Positions 16,145 through 24,822 of a stretch of DNA of 64,000 nucleotides are shown here, piece by piece. The position numbers were made by a program, and so were the translations under genes. The DNA lies in contig NZ_FRDJ01000001.1 in assembly GCF_900143265.1 (NCBI RefSeq), forward strand, positions 310,001 through 374,000, read 5' to 3'. Under the pieces are notes generated by a model, which made no database searches, was not told where the DNA came from, and saw only the letters and a program-made list of their open reading frames with translations. This stretch comes from Fervidobacterium gondwanense DSM 13020. Lineage in GTDB: Bacteria; Thermotogota; Thermotogae; Thermotogales; Fervidobacteriaceae. Position 1 is the first letter of the stretch; each line of letters begins with the position of its first letter.

Positions 16145-18289
16145 TTATTGTTGAACGATATTCTTTTCTAAGTACTCACTCTTCCTAACTAGCAATCTCA
16201 AAAGGCCAAAGACAACTAAGATTATTATTATCAGAACGGATGATAACACACTTGCAAACCCGAAACGGAGATTTTCAGAGAAGTTGTATATCTGCATCGT
16301 GATATGGTACCACTTCGCCGATATCAAGAAGACAACAGCACTGACTGCGGTCATAGCCCTGACAAATGTGTAAGACAAGCTTGATATAAACGCCGGTCTT
16401 ATCAGAGGCAATATAATCGTCGAAAATACTGTCTGCGGATTTGCTCCAAGATTCTGAGCAGCTTCCTCTATCGATGGATCTATCTGCTTGAGCGTTGCAA
16501 TTCCACCTTCAACGCCAACTGGCAATTCTCTTATCACGTAGTTGATGACTATTATCGCGGCCGTACCAACTAAAATAAGCGGTGGTTTGTTAAACGCTAT
16601 GACATAGCTTATACCTATCAACGTTCCTGGAATCGCGAACGGCAACAAAACTGCACCTTGTAAAAGCTTCTTACCCGGGAATTTCTTTCTCGCGAAGAGA
16701 AACGCAACGATCATCGAGAAGACGCCGGCGATAGGCATAGCCACACCTGCAAGGAATGTAGTATCTGTAAGTGCCTTCCTGCCCCTCTGCAATGCTTCTA
16801 TAATGTTCGCCGTTGTGAAGGTATAATCGACACCCCAATTTTTCACAAAACAACCCATGAATATCGTTGAATAGAGACCTATGAGAAAGATTATCATAGC
16901 GTATACAAACACAGTTAAGACTCTCCGAGTGCCCGGGCTCACTATCTCGACAATCCTTCCACTTGGCTTACCTGTCACGGTAACGTACGATTTCCTGTTA
17001 ACTACGTACCTTTGGAGATAGAAAGCTGTTAGTGCTGGCAACAGCAGGAGTAAAGATAGGGCAGCACCCCTGTCAAGACGATTCATTCCAGTAACTTCAA
17101 GGTACGCTGTGACTGAGAGCACGTTGAACTTTCCACCGAGCATCAATGGATTGGCAAAATCCGCTATTGAATTTGTAAAGACCAAAAGCCATGAGCTGAG
17201 AAGACCTGGTAAAGAAAGAGATAAAGTAACTGTCGTAAAAACTTTCCATCTACTTGCACCAAGGTTCATAGATGCTTCTTCCAATGTGCTATCTATCGCT
17301 TCAAGTACCCCTACCATCGTCAAATAAGCTATCGGGAACATACCCATCGTCTGTGCAATAACCAATCCGTCGAGACCGTATATGTCCCAATTCAGTTTCA
17401 GCAATTGCTTGGTAATAAGTCCATTTGAGCCAAAAAGAAGGATTATCGAAAGAGTCAAAGAGAATGGTGGCGAAATTACCGGCAACGTTGCAAACGTGGA
17501 GATGAACTTCTTGCCCTTTATAGATGTCCTTGTCACTAAGAATGCGAAGATGAAACCTATAAATGTTGACACGGTAGCTGTTATGCTTCCGAGAAGGACG
17601 CTGTTCGCAAAGGCTTTCAGATAACCTTTTTCAGTCAGTATAACCTTCCAGACGTCAAAACTGAACGTGCCTGTTCTTACGAATGTCAATCGTACTGCTT
17701 CGTAGAGTGGATAGACTATAAAGACTATAACAATCGCAAAGGTTACTATTATTGCGTATGTCGTTACAGGGTCTATAGAAAAGGTCGCGACGCCAAATCC
17801 AACTGCGAAGAGGGCAAAAAGTATCAAGAACATGTTATCTAAAGTCCTGAGCAATTTTACGTAGTCTTGAGCACTATGTAGCTGGACCATTATGCCAACG
17901 ACTTGATAATCTTCAATAACAGGCGTGAAGACTACGTTGTAATCCTTTCCTTCGTACTTCACAGAATAAGATGAAATGTAAGTTTCTTCGTACAGAGCGT
18001 GTTCTTCCCCATATGCGAAGTCTTCTAATTCTCTTACCAAATCTTTCAAACCGCTTCCAGACTCGTATTCATTGCCATCAAAATCGTACTTGTAAATAAG
18101 GACATCTGGGAATTTTTCAGAAATTGCCACAGTATCTGTCATCGAGATGGAGTTTGACAACCTTAAAAGGTTCTCCCGCATCGAGCGGGAGAACTCATTT
18201 CTTACAGTTGTCCGTACCCAGAAAAGTAAACCTGCGATTACTGAAAGAATAACCAAATACTTTATTATTTTCCAATTTCTTTGTTCCAT
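16145..18289 (-). CDS. Fused two-domain ABC permease with extra N-terminal periplasmic domain
   Basis: 714 residues. Two BPD_transp_1 halves in one chain, each with an EAA loop: EAIDSTLEEASMNLGASRWK (from 330) and a second loop KQIDPSIEEAAQNLGANP (from 601), as in FbpB/ThiP-type permeases. Unusual is the first 170 residues: a membrane segment (8-25), a hydrophilic ~120-residue outside domain (26-148, with FPDVLIYKYDFDGNEYESG and VKYEGKDYNVVFTPVIEDYQVVG) and another membrane helix (about 152-170). That layout resembles a sensor ectodomain. ATG 18289 is chosen from GAGAGG upstream; it overlaps the binding-protein gene by 25 bp. Substrate unknown. Confidence 0.85.
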   Translation of the reverse strand: MEQRNWKIIKYLVILSVIAGLLFWVRTTVRNEFSRSMRENLLRLSNSISMTDTVAISEKFPDVLIYKYDFDGNEYESGSGLKDLVRELEDFAYGEEHALYEETYISSYSVKYEGKDYNVVFTPVIEDYQVVGIMVQLHSAQDYVKLLRTLDNMFLILFALFAVGFGVATFSIDPVTTYAIIVTFAIVIVFIVYPLYEAVRLTFVRTGTFSFDVWKVILTEKGYLKAFANSVLLGSITATVSTFIGFIFAFLVTRTSIKGKKFISTFATLPVISPPFSLTLSIILLFGSNGLITKQLLKLNWDIYGLDGLVIAQTMGMFPIAYLTMVGVLEAIDSTLEEASMNLGASRWKVFTTVTLSLSLPGLLSSWLLVFTNSIADFANPLMLGGKFNVLSVTAYLEVTGMNRLDRGAALSLLLLLPALTAFYLQRYVVNRKSYVTVTGKPSGRIVEIVSPGTRRVLTVFVYAMIIFLIGLYSTIFMGCFVKNWGVDYTFTTANIIEALQRGRKALTDTTFLAGVAMPIAGVFSMIVAFLFARKKFPGKKLLQGAVLLPFAIPGTLIGISYVIAFNKPPLILVGTAAIIVINYVIRELPVGVEGGIATLKQIDPSIEEAAQNLGANPQTVFSTIILPLIRPAFISSLSYTFVRAMTAVSAVVFLISAKWYHITMQIYNFSENLRFGFASVLSSVLIIIILVVFGLLRLLVRKSEYLEKNIVQQ

Positions 18290-19248
18290 CTGTCTATTAA
18301 CCTCTCTCTGTTCTGCGCTTCCCAAAGTAGGTCTTGCTGTATCAAGTTTATATCTTCAAGCTTGTAGACAACCTTATTTTTCGGAGCTTTTGGTGAAAGC
18401 GGAATGACATACCAGCTGGCTATTATACCTTGCGCTTTATCGCCGAGTATCCAGTTGTAGAGTTTCTTAGCCTCCAGTGGCTCTTTTCCGCCCTTGATAA
18501 GTGACATCGCTGCGATTTCGTAACCACTTCCGTCTGCTGGCAACGTAATTATTATAGGTGCTCCTTCTTTTTGAAGTTTTACAAGGTCGTGGAGATAGCC
18601 AATTGCTATCGTAGTTTCACCAATTGCACAATCTTTACCTGGTGCAGAACCAGATTTTGTATACATGTTTACGTTTGCGTCTAATTTCTTCAGATAATCA
18701 AATACCTTGTTTTCGTCTCTCTTGTAAATGTTAACCATCGTTGTAATAACGTTGTAAGCCGTACCAGATGTATTTGGATTTGCCATTCTTATAAGTCCCT
18801 TGTACTCTGGTTTTAGTAGATCAGCCCAGCTCTTTGGTGGGTTGATTCCGAGTTCCTTTGCCTTGTTCTTGTTCGTCGCAAATGCAAGAGGACCAACGTA
18901 AAGGCCTATCCAGTATCCGTCTGGGTCTTTGAATTTCGGGTCTATGAACTGACTGTATGGTGCTTTGTAGGGCGTTGTAAAGCCTTTGAGTTTCGCTTCT
19001 ACGTGGAACACGCCAACACCGCCGACCCAGATCGATGCCTGTGGGTTGTTTTTCTCCGCTTCAAGCCTTGCAAGGACCTCGCCAGTCGACAACCTGATCC
19101 AGTTAACTTTTATTCCTGTTTCCTTTTCGAACTCTGCAAAGAGGACCTTTGCAAGCGGTTCTTCAAGCGTAGTATAAGCATTAACGTAGTTCGCTGCAAA
19201 AGAAATACTCACAAAAACAAAAAGTACTAATACCATCAATTTTTTCAT
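18265..19248 (-). CDS. ABC transporter substrate-binding protein (FbpA/COG1840 class)
   Basis: Exported binding protein of 327 residues, first gene of its transporter operon. ATG 19248 has AGGAGGTGA 5 nt upstream and gives signal peptide MKKLMVLVLFVFVSISFAA. Family marks: VNAYTTLEEPLAKVLFAEFE, ISWARLS-like VNWIRLSTGEVLARLEAE, PKSWADLLKPEYKGLIRMANP, and SGTAYN. COG1840 proteins bind Fe3+, thiamine, phosphonates or polyamines. The two adjacent tyrosines typical of Fe3+-binding FbpA are not evident, so iron is not assured. Confidence 0.88.
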   Translation of the reverse strand: MKKLMVLVLFVFVSISFAANYVNAYTTLEEPLAKVLFAEFEKETGIKVNWIRLSTGEVLARLEAEKNNPQASIWVGGVGVFHVEAKLKGFTTPYKAPYSQFIDPKFKDPDGYWIGLYVGPLAFATNKNKAKELGINPPKSWADLLKPEYKGLIRMANPNTSGTAYNVITTMVNIYKRDENKVFDYLKKLDANVNMYTKSGSAPGKDCAIGETTIAIGYLHDLVKLQKEGAPIIITLPADGSGYEIAAMSLIKGGKEPLEAKKLYNWILGDKAQGIIASWYVIPLSPKAPKNKVVYKLEDINLIQQDLLWEAQNRERLIDRWNKEIGK

Positions 19249-19280
19249 GCTGCTCACCTCCTAGGATATAGTATAAGTGA

Positions 19281-19286
19281 ATTATA
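19281..19286 (-). promoter_or_regulatory. -10 box of the binding protein-permease-ATPase operon
   Basis: Minus-strand TATAAT (19286-19281) 33 nt before the start codon. No good -35 at 16-18 bp. Lies in the short gap after the epimerase gene. Confidence 0.45.
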
Positions 19287-19303
19287 ACACATTCTATTTA
19301 AAA

Positions 19304-20332
19304 TCAAACGTAATAATACGGAACGTCGACTTTGTACTTACCTCTGAACTGCGGTTCTTTCAGCATTAGCGGGCTATCCAAATCGTGGAAATCAAATGCG
19401 CCCGTTCCAAGTGCAAAGTGGACGCTCTGGTTAACGCCCAAGCTCGATTCAGCCATACAGCCAAGCATAAGCCTGAGGTTCGCAGCTCTCACCATCTCAA
19501 CAATCGCAAGTGCATCGCTGATGCCCGATTTCATAAGCTTTATGTTGATATAGTCAACTGCCTCTTCTTTGATAAGTCTCATAACATCGTACTTTGTTCT
19601 CGCACTTTCATCAGCCGCAACAGGAAACGGTGAATTCCAACGTACGTACTTCAAACCGTCTATATCATGCATTCCGACAGGTTGTTCAAACACAGAAATA
19701 TCAATTCCTGCCCGATAGATTTCGGTGACAAACTTCACAGCTTGTTTTGGAGTATAGCCTGTATTGGCGTCGACTATGTATTTACACCCTTTCGAGACTT
19801 CGTATATAGCCTTGATCGCTTCGATATCTTCTTCCAAATTCTCGCCTACCTTGATCTTTATGACTCTATGCCCCCGCTCAACAACACTCTTCGCATCTTC
19901 CACACGCTCTTCAAGAGTACCTATACTCACCGTATAATCAGTTTCAATTTTCGTCTTTGCTCCGCCGAGGATTTGATATACGGGCGTGCCGATTTCCTCG
20001 CTAAATGCATCGAGTACAGCGTACTGGACTGCCGCCTTTACACTCGGAGCTCCGAAGAGTTTGTCTGTCACATCGAATATCTGCCTGTAATTTCTCACAT
20101 CCATCCCGACTATCATCTCGTTGACAACACTCTCAAAACCCATAAGTGCGCTGACTTTTTCGCCATTCACCCTGAACGAAGGCGATGCCTCACCGTAGCC
20201 CTTTATCCCGTTGTCTAGTTCGACAACAACCTCGATATTCTGCGTATCGTACGATACGTTATTCGTAATGTGAAACGGTTTAACGTATTCGAACCTGTTC
20301 AAAATGAACTTAACGGATTTGATTTTGCCCAT
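19304..20332 (-). CDS. L-Ala-D/L-Glu (dipeptide) epimerase, enolase superfamily
   Basis: Epimerises L-Ala-D-Glu from murein peptides to L-Ala-L-Glu so it can be cleaved and reused; cytosolic. 342 residues, normal length. Catalytic residues visible: KIK at 159-161 (general base K161), metal ligands D188, E216 and D241, opposite base K265, and the DLDSPLML motif near the C-terminus whose DxD is the dipeptide-epimerase mark. Closest described relative by pattern is T. maritima TM0006. ATG 20332 is chosen over GTG 20341 because AAGGGG is placed for it. It follows the transglutaminase-like gene by 18 nt. Confidence 0.9.
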   Translation of the reverse strand: MGKIKSVKFILNRFEYVKPFHITNNVSYDTQNIEVVVELDNGIKGYGEASPSFRVNGEKVSALMGFESVVNEMIVGMDVRNYRQIFDVTDKLFGAPSVKAAVQYAVLDAFSEEIGTPVYQILGGAKTKIETDYTVSIGTLEERVEDAKSVVERGHRVIKIKVGENLEEDIEAIKAIYEVSKGCKYIVDANTGYTPKQAVKFVTEIYRAGIDISVFEQPVGMHDIDGLKYVRWNSPFPVAADESARTKYDVMRLIKEEAVDYINIKLMKSGISDALAIVEMVRAANLRLMLGCMAESSLGVNQSVHFALGTGAFDFHDLDSPLMLKEPQFRGKYKVDVPYYYV

Positions 20333-20350
20333 GTCATCCACCCCTTGTTC

Positions 20351-21685
20351 TCATAGTTCTTCGAACTTTAGAACCTCTATCTTGCTTTCCAAATCGATGA
20401 CGTATCCATCTTCCTCTTTGGCAATTATTTCCATCTCGCCTGTCTGGTTATCGTACGGATCAAGTCTCCAAGATTTCTTCGATGGATAAAATTCTCCTTG
20501 GAATTCCGTATTTGCGAACATCCTAAACCCATCAAGGTTGGTGAAGTAGAATATGCGCATTGGTTCCTGATCTCGCCTCGAACCGCCAAATGACAAATCA
20601 ACAGGAACCCATCCGTACTTTTCTAGGTAAACAAGCGCCCAGTCGTGAGAAGATGCACCGATTGGTGTAATGCTCCAGCCGGACTGCCATCTTGCTGGAA
20701 TACCAACAGCCCTACACAGAGTTATGAAAAGCAGCGCTTGGAATCCACAGTCTCCTTTGAACATAGTACCAACGTATTCAGGAATGTTATTATACATCGC
20801 GTACGGTAAGACATATGAGTAGTTGACGTTCAGCGTTACGAAATCGTATATCTTCCTTGCGATAGTTATATCATCAAGCTTCTTGTAATCCACATCGTGA
20901 AAGATAGACTCTACGAGGGATTTTATAAAAGGAGTGAAGACGATGTGAGGTGGCTTTTCTGAGGTATCTTCTTTTGTGGGTTTTTCTTTCCAAATACCTC
21001 TTGTCCCTATCCATTCACTCACTGTGTACTCGAACTCAACGCTGAAAGTATCAGAATCCTTACCTTCCATGTATACTGTTCTCTGCCCGACTGAATTATC
21101 AGCAATCTCATGTTCATGACTCGCATTTATCAGTTTAACATCTTCTTGCTGATATCCTTCTTTCGGAAACGGTAACCAAACCCGAACTTTTTCTTCTACA
21201 GGATTCTCGTGTTTCAGGCTTATCCTTGCTCTCACCCTGTACTTTTTCGGTTCACCGTACTTCAGAAGTCTTTCAACCGCTTTGTTAATCAATTCTCTTC
21301 TCTTCAAAACGTCCTTATCGACTCTTTGTTTTGCTTTATAATCCCTATCGTTAAAAGCAAGGTTTTTGTCGAATCTGCTTTCGTAGTACCTCTGACCGTC
21401 TATGTACATCCAGTCAAGTTTTCCCTGTTTTGTTAAAATCTCAAATTCCGGTTTCGTTGCACCTTTGAAGGTCTTTTTGAAAATTGAAAAAGCTTCTTTT
21501 TCGTTCCATTTGTAGGTTCTCCTTAAAAGCTTGATTCTAAACAGCTCAAACCTCAGTCTCTGCCTCATCTGCGGTGGTAATCGGTGTTCCAAAATCATCT
21601 GAATTTGCTCTTCTGCCTTTTTCAAAAAGCCCATATAGATATCCTTCTTCAATCCATCCGGAATTGGATAAGTCAAAAAGTCCAT
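20351..21685 (-). CDS. Transglutaminase-like (papain-fold) protein
   Basis: 444 residues, no signal peptide or membrane segment, so cytosolic. The C-terminal half is a transglutaminase-core domain with an intact triad: C313 in FKGDCGFQALLF, H347 in ASSHDWALVYLE, D363 in VPVDLSFG. The N-terminal ~150 residues are basic and helical, and residues about 145-225 form a beta-rich region. The gene is coupled to a murein dipeptide epimerase, which suggests a cysteine peptidase or amidase acting on muropeptide-derived peptides (inference). ATG 21685 has GGGGGTG upstream. No promoter I would defend. Confidence 0.8.
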   Translation of the reverse strand: MDFLTYPIPDGLKKDIYMGFLKKAEEQIQMILEHRLPPQMRQRLRFELFRIKLLRRTYKWNEKEAFSIFKKTFKGATKPEFEILTKQGKLDWMYIDGQRYYESRFDKNLAFNDRDYKAKQRVDKDVLKRRELINKAVERLLKYGEPKKYRVRARISLKHENPVEEKVRVWLPFPKEGYQQEDVKLINASHEHEIADNSVGQRTVYMEGKDSDTFSVEFEYTVSEWIGTRGIWKEKPTKEDTSEKPPHIVFTPFIKSLVESIFHDVDYKKLDDITIARKIYDFVTLNVNYSYVLPYAMYNNIPEYVGTMFKGDCGFQALLFITLCRAVGIPARWQSGWSITPIGASSHDWALVYLEKYGWVPVDLSFGGSRRDQEPMRIFYFTNLDGFRMFANTEFQGEFYPSKKSWRLDPYDNQTGEMEIIAKEEDGYVIDLESKIEVLKFEEL

Positions 21686-21840
21686 CCCTACACCCCCGAT
21701 GTCAAACGATACTTTTCACTACAATTTTACAGCAAATATCGAGAAATTGAAAATCGAGAAACAGGGTGAAAAGTGTTGATAAGACTCTATATCGTTACCC
21801 AAAACTTATCAACTGATTAATATGAAATCAAAACAATATA

Positions 21841-21860
21841 GGGTAGCCTCTCGGCTACCC
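21841..21860 (-). terminator. Stem-loop after the alkaline phosphatase gene
   Basis: GGGTAGCC (21841-21848) pairs with GGCTACCC (21853-21860) around TCTC. On the minus strand it is followed by TATATTGTTTT. It is 26 nt after the phosphatase stop. Confidence 0.65.
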
Positions 21861-21886
21861 TACGGTTAGTTATATTGTATAAAATC

Positions 21887-23200
21887 TCAATTTCCAGCAG
21901 CTGAGACTACAGGGAATTTTATAGTAGATAATCCTGTGAGCTTTAATATAAGTTTTGGGATATCTGTGTTATCCATGAAACCGACAAAATATTGTGCACC
22001 TGGGCCGAACGCATAAACTGGAACTGGCGCAGCGGTGTGGTCCCATGTTGTCCAGCCAAATCCTACCTTTTCGCTGACAAATCTTGCAAGTTCCCTTCTC
22101 AGGTTGCTTGATGACACTTTTCTAAGAGTTTCGTATTCTGCATCCGATATCGAAATTCCATACCAATCTTTGATTCCCTGCACGAATTTCTCTTTGTCTG
22201 AAATGTTGTACTGGCTCAGGAACATCTGTGTCGTTCCCTTGGCCTTTCTTGCAAGTTCAACATTTATAGAGTATCCACCTTTTGAAAGTGACAACCCACC
22301 TGTTTCGTGGTCCCCAGTTACTATTACCAGCGTGTTTCCATCTTTCTTAGCAAATTCAAGCGCAACCTTTACAGCATTATCAAATTCAACAGTTTCTTTC
22401 CACACACCGTAGAAATCGTTAGAATGTGCTTCCCAGTCTATCTGTGAACCTTCTACCATTAGCATGAATGGTTCACCACTTTTCGAAAGAATTTCAAGCG
22501 CCTTTGTAGTCATCAAATCGAGAGTTGGTTGAGATGAAGGTCTACTGCTTACAGGTTCCAAATGACTTGCTGCGAATAAACCTAACACCTTATCTGATGA
22601 TGCAGACTTCAACCCATCGATTGAATTTACATACTCATAACCCTTCTGCTTCATTAATTCAATTAAATTCATTCCATCCGTTCTTCTCCCACCGTTTGCT
22701 GTTGGAAGGAACCACTGCCACCCGCCACCAAATACAACGTCAACCGTTCCGGATTCAGCCAATTGTTTTGCAAGAGTAAGCTCGTCGTCTCTATTGCTGA
22801 CATGCCCATACACCGAAGCAGGCGTTGCATGAGTTACTCTACACGTAACTGCTAAGCCTATCTTATATCCCCCGTTCTTCGCAATTTCAAAGATAGACGT
22901 TATAGGTTCTCCGTTCGGAAAGACACCAATCGCCCTGTTGAGTGTCTTAAAACCACTGAATAGTGCAGTTCCAGCCGGTGCCGAATCTGTGACCCATGAA
23001 TCGTATGAATAAGTTGTTGTAATCGCCGTGTATGGCAACGTCATCGTTGTTAGAACTCTACCTTCGAGAATACTTGCAAGCAAGAGCTGGTTGAACGACA
23101 TCCCATCTCCGACTAAGTAAATGATGTTAAGCGAAAGTGCTACAACGGAAAGGAAAATGACTAAGAGAATACTCAAGAACTTAGCTCTTACTCCAAACAT
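21887..23200 (-). CDS. Alkaline phosphatase, PhoA superfamily (thermophilic H/W type)
   Basis: Exported phosphomonoesterase, 437 residues, with a hydrophobic signal segment (about 9-24). Active-site residues by alignment to E. coli PhoA: nucleophile S73 in VTDSAPAGTA (S102), D32 (D51), T126 (T155), R137 (R166), E250 (E322), D255 and H259 (D327, H331), D297-H298 (D369, H370) and H388 (H412). The metal-site modulators D153 and K328 of E. coli are H124 and W256 here, the pair known in T. maritima phosphatase. AGGAGGTG precedes ATG 23200. It lies beside nuclease and OB-fold exoprotein genes, so nucleotides are plausible substrates. Confidence 0.93.
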   Translation of the reverse strand: MFGVRAKFLSILLVIFLSVVALSLNIIYLVGDGMSFNQLLLASILEGRVLTTMTLPYTAITTTYSYDSWVTDSAPAGTALFSGFKTLNRAIGVFPNGEPITSIFEIAKNGGYKIGLAVTCRVTHATPASVYGHVSNRDDELTLAKQLAESGTVDVVFGGGWQWFLPTANGGRRTDGMNLIELMKQKGYEYVNSIDGLKSASSDKVLGLFAASHLEPVSSRPSSQPTLDLMTTKALEILSKSGEPFMLMVEGSQIDWEAHSNDFYGVWKETVEFDNAVKVALEFAKKDGNTLVIVTGDHETGGLSLSKGGYSINVELARKAKGTTQMFLSQYNISDKEKFVQGIKDWYGISISDAEYETLRKVSSSNLRRELARFVSEKVGFGWTTWDHTAAPVPVYAFGPGAQYFVGFMDNTDIPKLILKLTGLSTIKFPVVSAAGN

Positions 23201-23328
23201 GCCCTACACCTCCTCTTATAGAATAAACCTCTGGCATCTGAAAAAATCTATGCCTGAACTTTACATTCTACAGTATAACTTCATTTTCTTAAAATACGAT
23301 TACTCAAAATTAAGATTTGTGAAGATAA

Positions 23329-23357
23329 GAATCCGGCTGCTTTTCACAGCCGGATTC
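23329..23357 (-). terminator. Terminator of the barrel-nuclease-OB operon
   Basis: GAATCCGGCTG (23329-23339) pairs perfectly with CAGCCGGATTC (23347-23357) around 7 nt. On the minus strand it is followed by TTATCTTC, a modest T-tract. It lies 25 nt after the two-OB gene. Confidence 0.7.
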
Positions 23358-23382
23358 AAAAATCGCACAGTTTTATCAAATT

Positions 23383-23964
23383 TCAGAATTTCTTTATATC
23401 TTCTGGTGTTCTTGGAAGAATTTCGTACATGCCTTTGTATAAGTACATAACACCAGTTACCGAAACTTTATCGCCTACTTTTAGTGTGCTGACATTAAAC
23501 GGTACTTCTTTTCTTATATAAATCAAAATTTCAAACTTATCAGTCTTTACAGTAAACTGATATTTTTCAACCGATTTCACAGTACCTACAACGTTTACAA
23601 GATTTGAAAGATATTTCTTAAAATCTCCGTCTTTAAGTTCAACCGCTGTCGGTGTTGCTGTCCCAATTATTTCGACTTTGTCAGGTATGATCTCTAGAAT
23701 ATCATAGTAAATCTTTGTTTTGCCGACAACTTTAATCACTTGTCCAACTTTTAAATCAGCTGGTAAGCGGTTCCCGTAGAGCATGATACCTGCAGTTTCA
23801 TCTTGTATGTAAGTTGTCAACGTTCCGAGAACACCAACAGGTGCGAGCACAATACCTGTTGCCTCTACCGTTTCCCCTTCTTTAACCTTGTAGATATCCG
23901 CAATCTTCGCTGCAAAGAATGCAACACTGAGTAGAAGCAGAAGTGCGACTACGAACTTTCTCAT
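23383..23964 (-). CDS. Exported protein of two OB-fold domains (YhcR-OB type)
   Basis: 193 residues: signal peptide (MRKFVVALLLLLSVAFFAA) and then two OB-like repeats. Repeat 1 (about 35-105) has ATGIVLAPVGVLG, TTYIQDETAGIMLYG and LKVGQVIKVVGKT; repeat 2 (about 118-190) has VGTVKSVEKYQFTV and LKVGDKVSVTGVMYLYKGMYEI. The whole region is clearly homologous to the C-terminal ~165 residues of the barrel protein two genes upstream. OB-folds of this type accompany the nuclease domain in B. subtilis YhcR. Likely role: extracytoplasmic nucleic-acid binding (inference). Its leader shares sequence with that of the large lipoprotein gene. Confidence 0.8.
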   Translation of the reverse strand: MRKFVVALLLLLSVAFFAAKIADIYKVKEGETVEATGIVLAPVGVLGTLTTYIQDETAGIMLYGNRLPADLKVGQVIKVVGKTKIYYDILEIIPDKVEIIGTATPTAVELKDGDFKKYLSNLVNVVGTVKSVEKYQFTVKTDKFEILIYIRKEVPFNVSTLKVGDKVSVTGVMYLYKGMYEILPRTPEDIKKF

Positions 23965-23994
23965 AAACCTTCACCCTCCCTGTAAAATATGACG

Positions 23995-24004
23995 AACTGA
24001 TTAA
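23995..24004 (-). repeat. TTAATCAGTT leader motif, copy before the two-OB gene
   Basis: Read on the minus strand as TTAATCAGTT, 30 nt before the start codon and overlapping the nuclease stop. The same 10-mer is found at the same distance before the lipoprotein gene (28846-28855), and both leaders continue to TTACAGGG before the ribosome site. Confidence 0.45.
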
Positions 24005-24771
24005 TTGACTATCTTAATTTCGAATGGTGCGCGGAGCATGATCATGTATTTACTTGTACTCGTATCTGTCCACAGTTCTCCATAAAAGCGCACCTTTCTA
24101 CCCTTTAAACCGTACAGGTTGTAACTCTCAAAAAGGTGCTTGTATTCTTCGTATCTGATTTTGACAAGTGCAAAATCGGATTCTATGTAGTAAGTGTAAT
24201 TAGAGTATCTCACGTTAGAAACATCCATCTCAAGCCATATAATCTTTCCCACATACGAATTCGTAATATTTGCTCTTGTTACAACCGGTGCGGTGTCGTA
24301 TTTTGAGAATATACCTTTTCTATTCTCGTACGCTCTTTTGTACGCATCGACTATCTGTTTTGTATAATTAGGTACAGATGTGTCGTCATACATTAACGGC
24401 CTTGCATATCCTATTTCAGTGACGGATGCTTCGTACAGATACTTCTTATCTCCATCGACGGCAAAAAGATAAACTAACTTTCTCCCATAACTATCTGTAC
24501 CTTTTTGCTCATAAGTAAGTTCAAAATTGTTGGCAAACCAGATTAGGTAGTTCTTTGCATCAGTACCGTACTCTCCGACTGGTTTATCACCAGAGTGAAT
24601 CTCCGGTGTATCAATACCTATTAGTCTGTACGACTGGCCATAGACTTTGACTGTGTCACCATCCACAACTTCGACATTCTTTAATATCTCTTGCTGCGGT
24701 GCGCAGGAAGAGAGGTAAAGTACTAATACAATGATTATGAATATTGGAAAGCTGCTGAGAATTCTTTTCAC
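24001..24771 (-). CDS. Staphylococcal-nuclease-like lipoprotein (thermonuclease)
   Basis: 256 residues, exported and lipid-anchored: the signal peptide ends in LSSC, with Cys at 23. The SNase domain (about 30-175) keeps every catalytic residue: D37 and D54 for Ca2+, R49 and E57 in RLIGIDTPE, and R97 in DSYGRKLVY, matching D21, D40, R35, E43 and R87 of the S. aureus enzyme. It should cut DNA and RNA. The last ~75 residues (VGKIIWLEMDV to FEIKIVN) look like an extra OB-type beta domain. GTG 24771 is chosen because AAAGGAG lies 8 nt upstream; the in-frame ATG 24789 has no ribosome site. Confidence 0.88.
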   Translation of the reverse strand: MKRILSSFPIFIIIVLVLYLSSCAPQQEILKNVEVVDGDTVKVYGQSYRLIGIDTPEIHSGDKPVGEYGTDAKNYLIWFANNFELTYEQKGTDSYGRKLVYLFAVDGDKKYLYEASVTEIGYARPLMYDDTSVPNYTKQIVDAYKRAYENRKGIFSKYDTAPVVTRANITNSYVGKIIWLEMDVSNVRYSNYTYYIESDFALVKIRYEEYKHLFESYNLYGLKGRKVRFYGELWTDTSTSKYMIMLRAPFEIKIVN

Positions 24772-24822
24772 TTTGGAATCTCCTTTCATCGAATCAGTTA
24801 ATCGAACAAAATGTAATACAGA

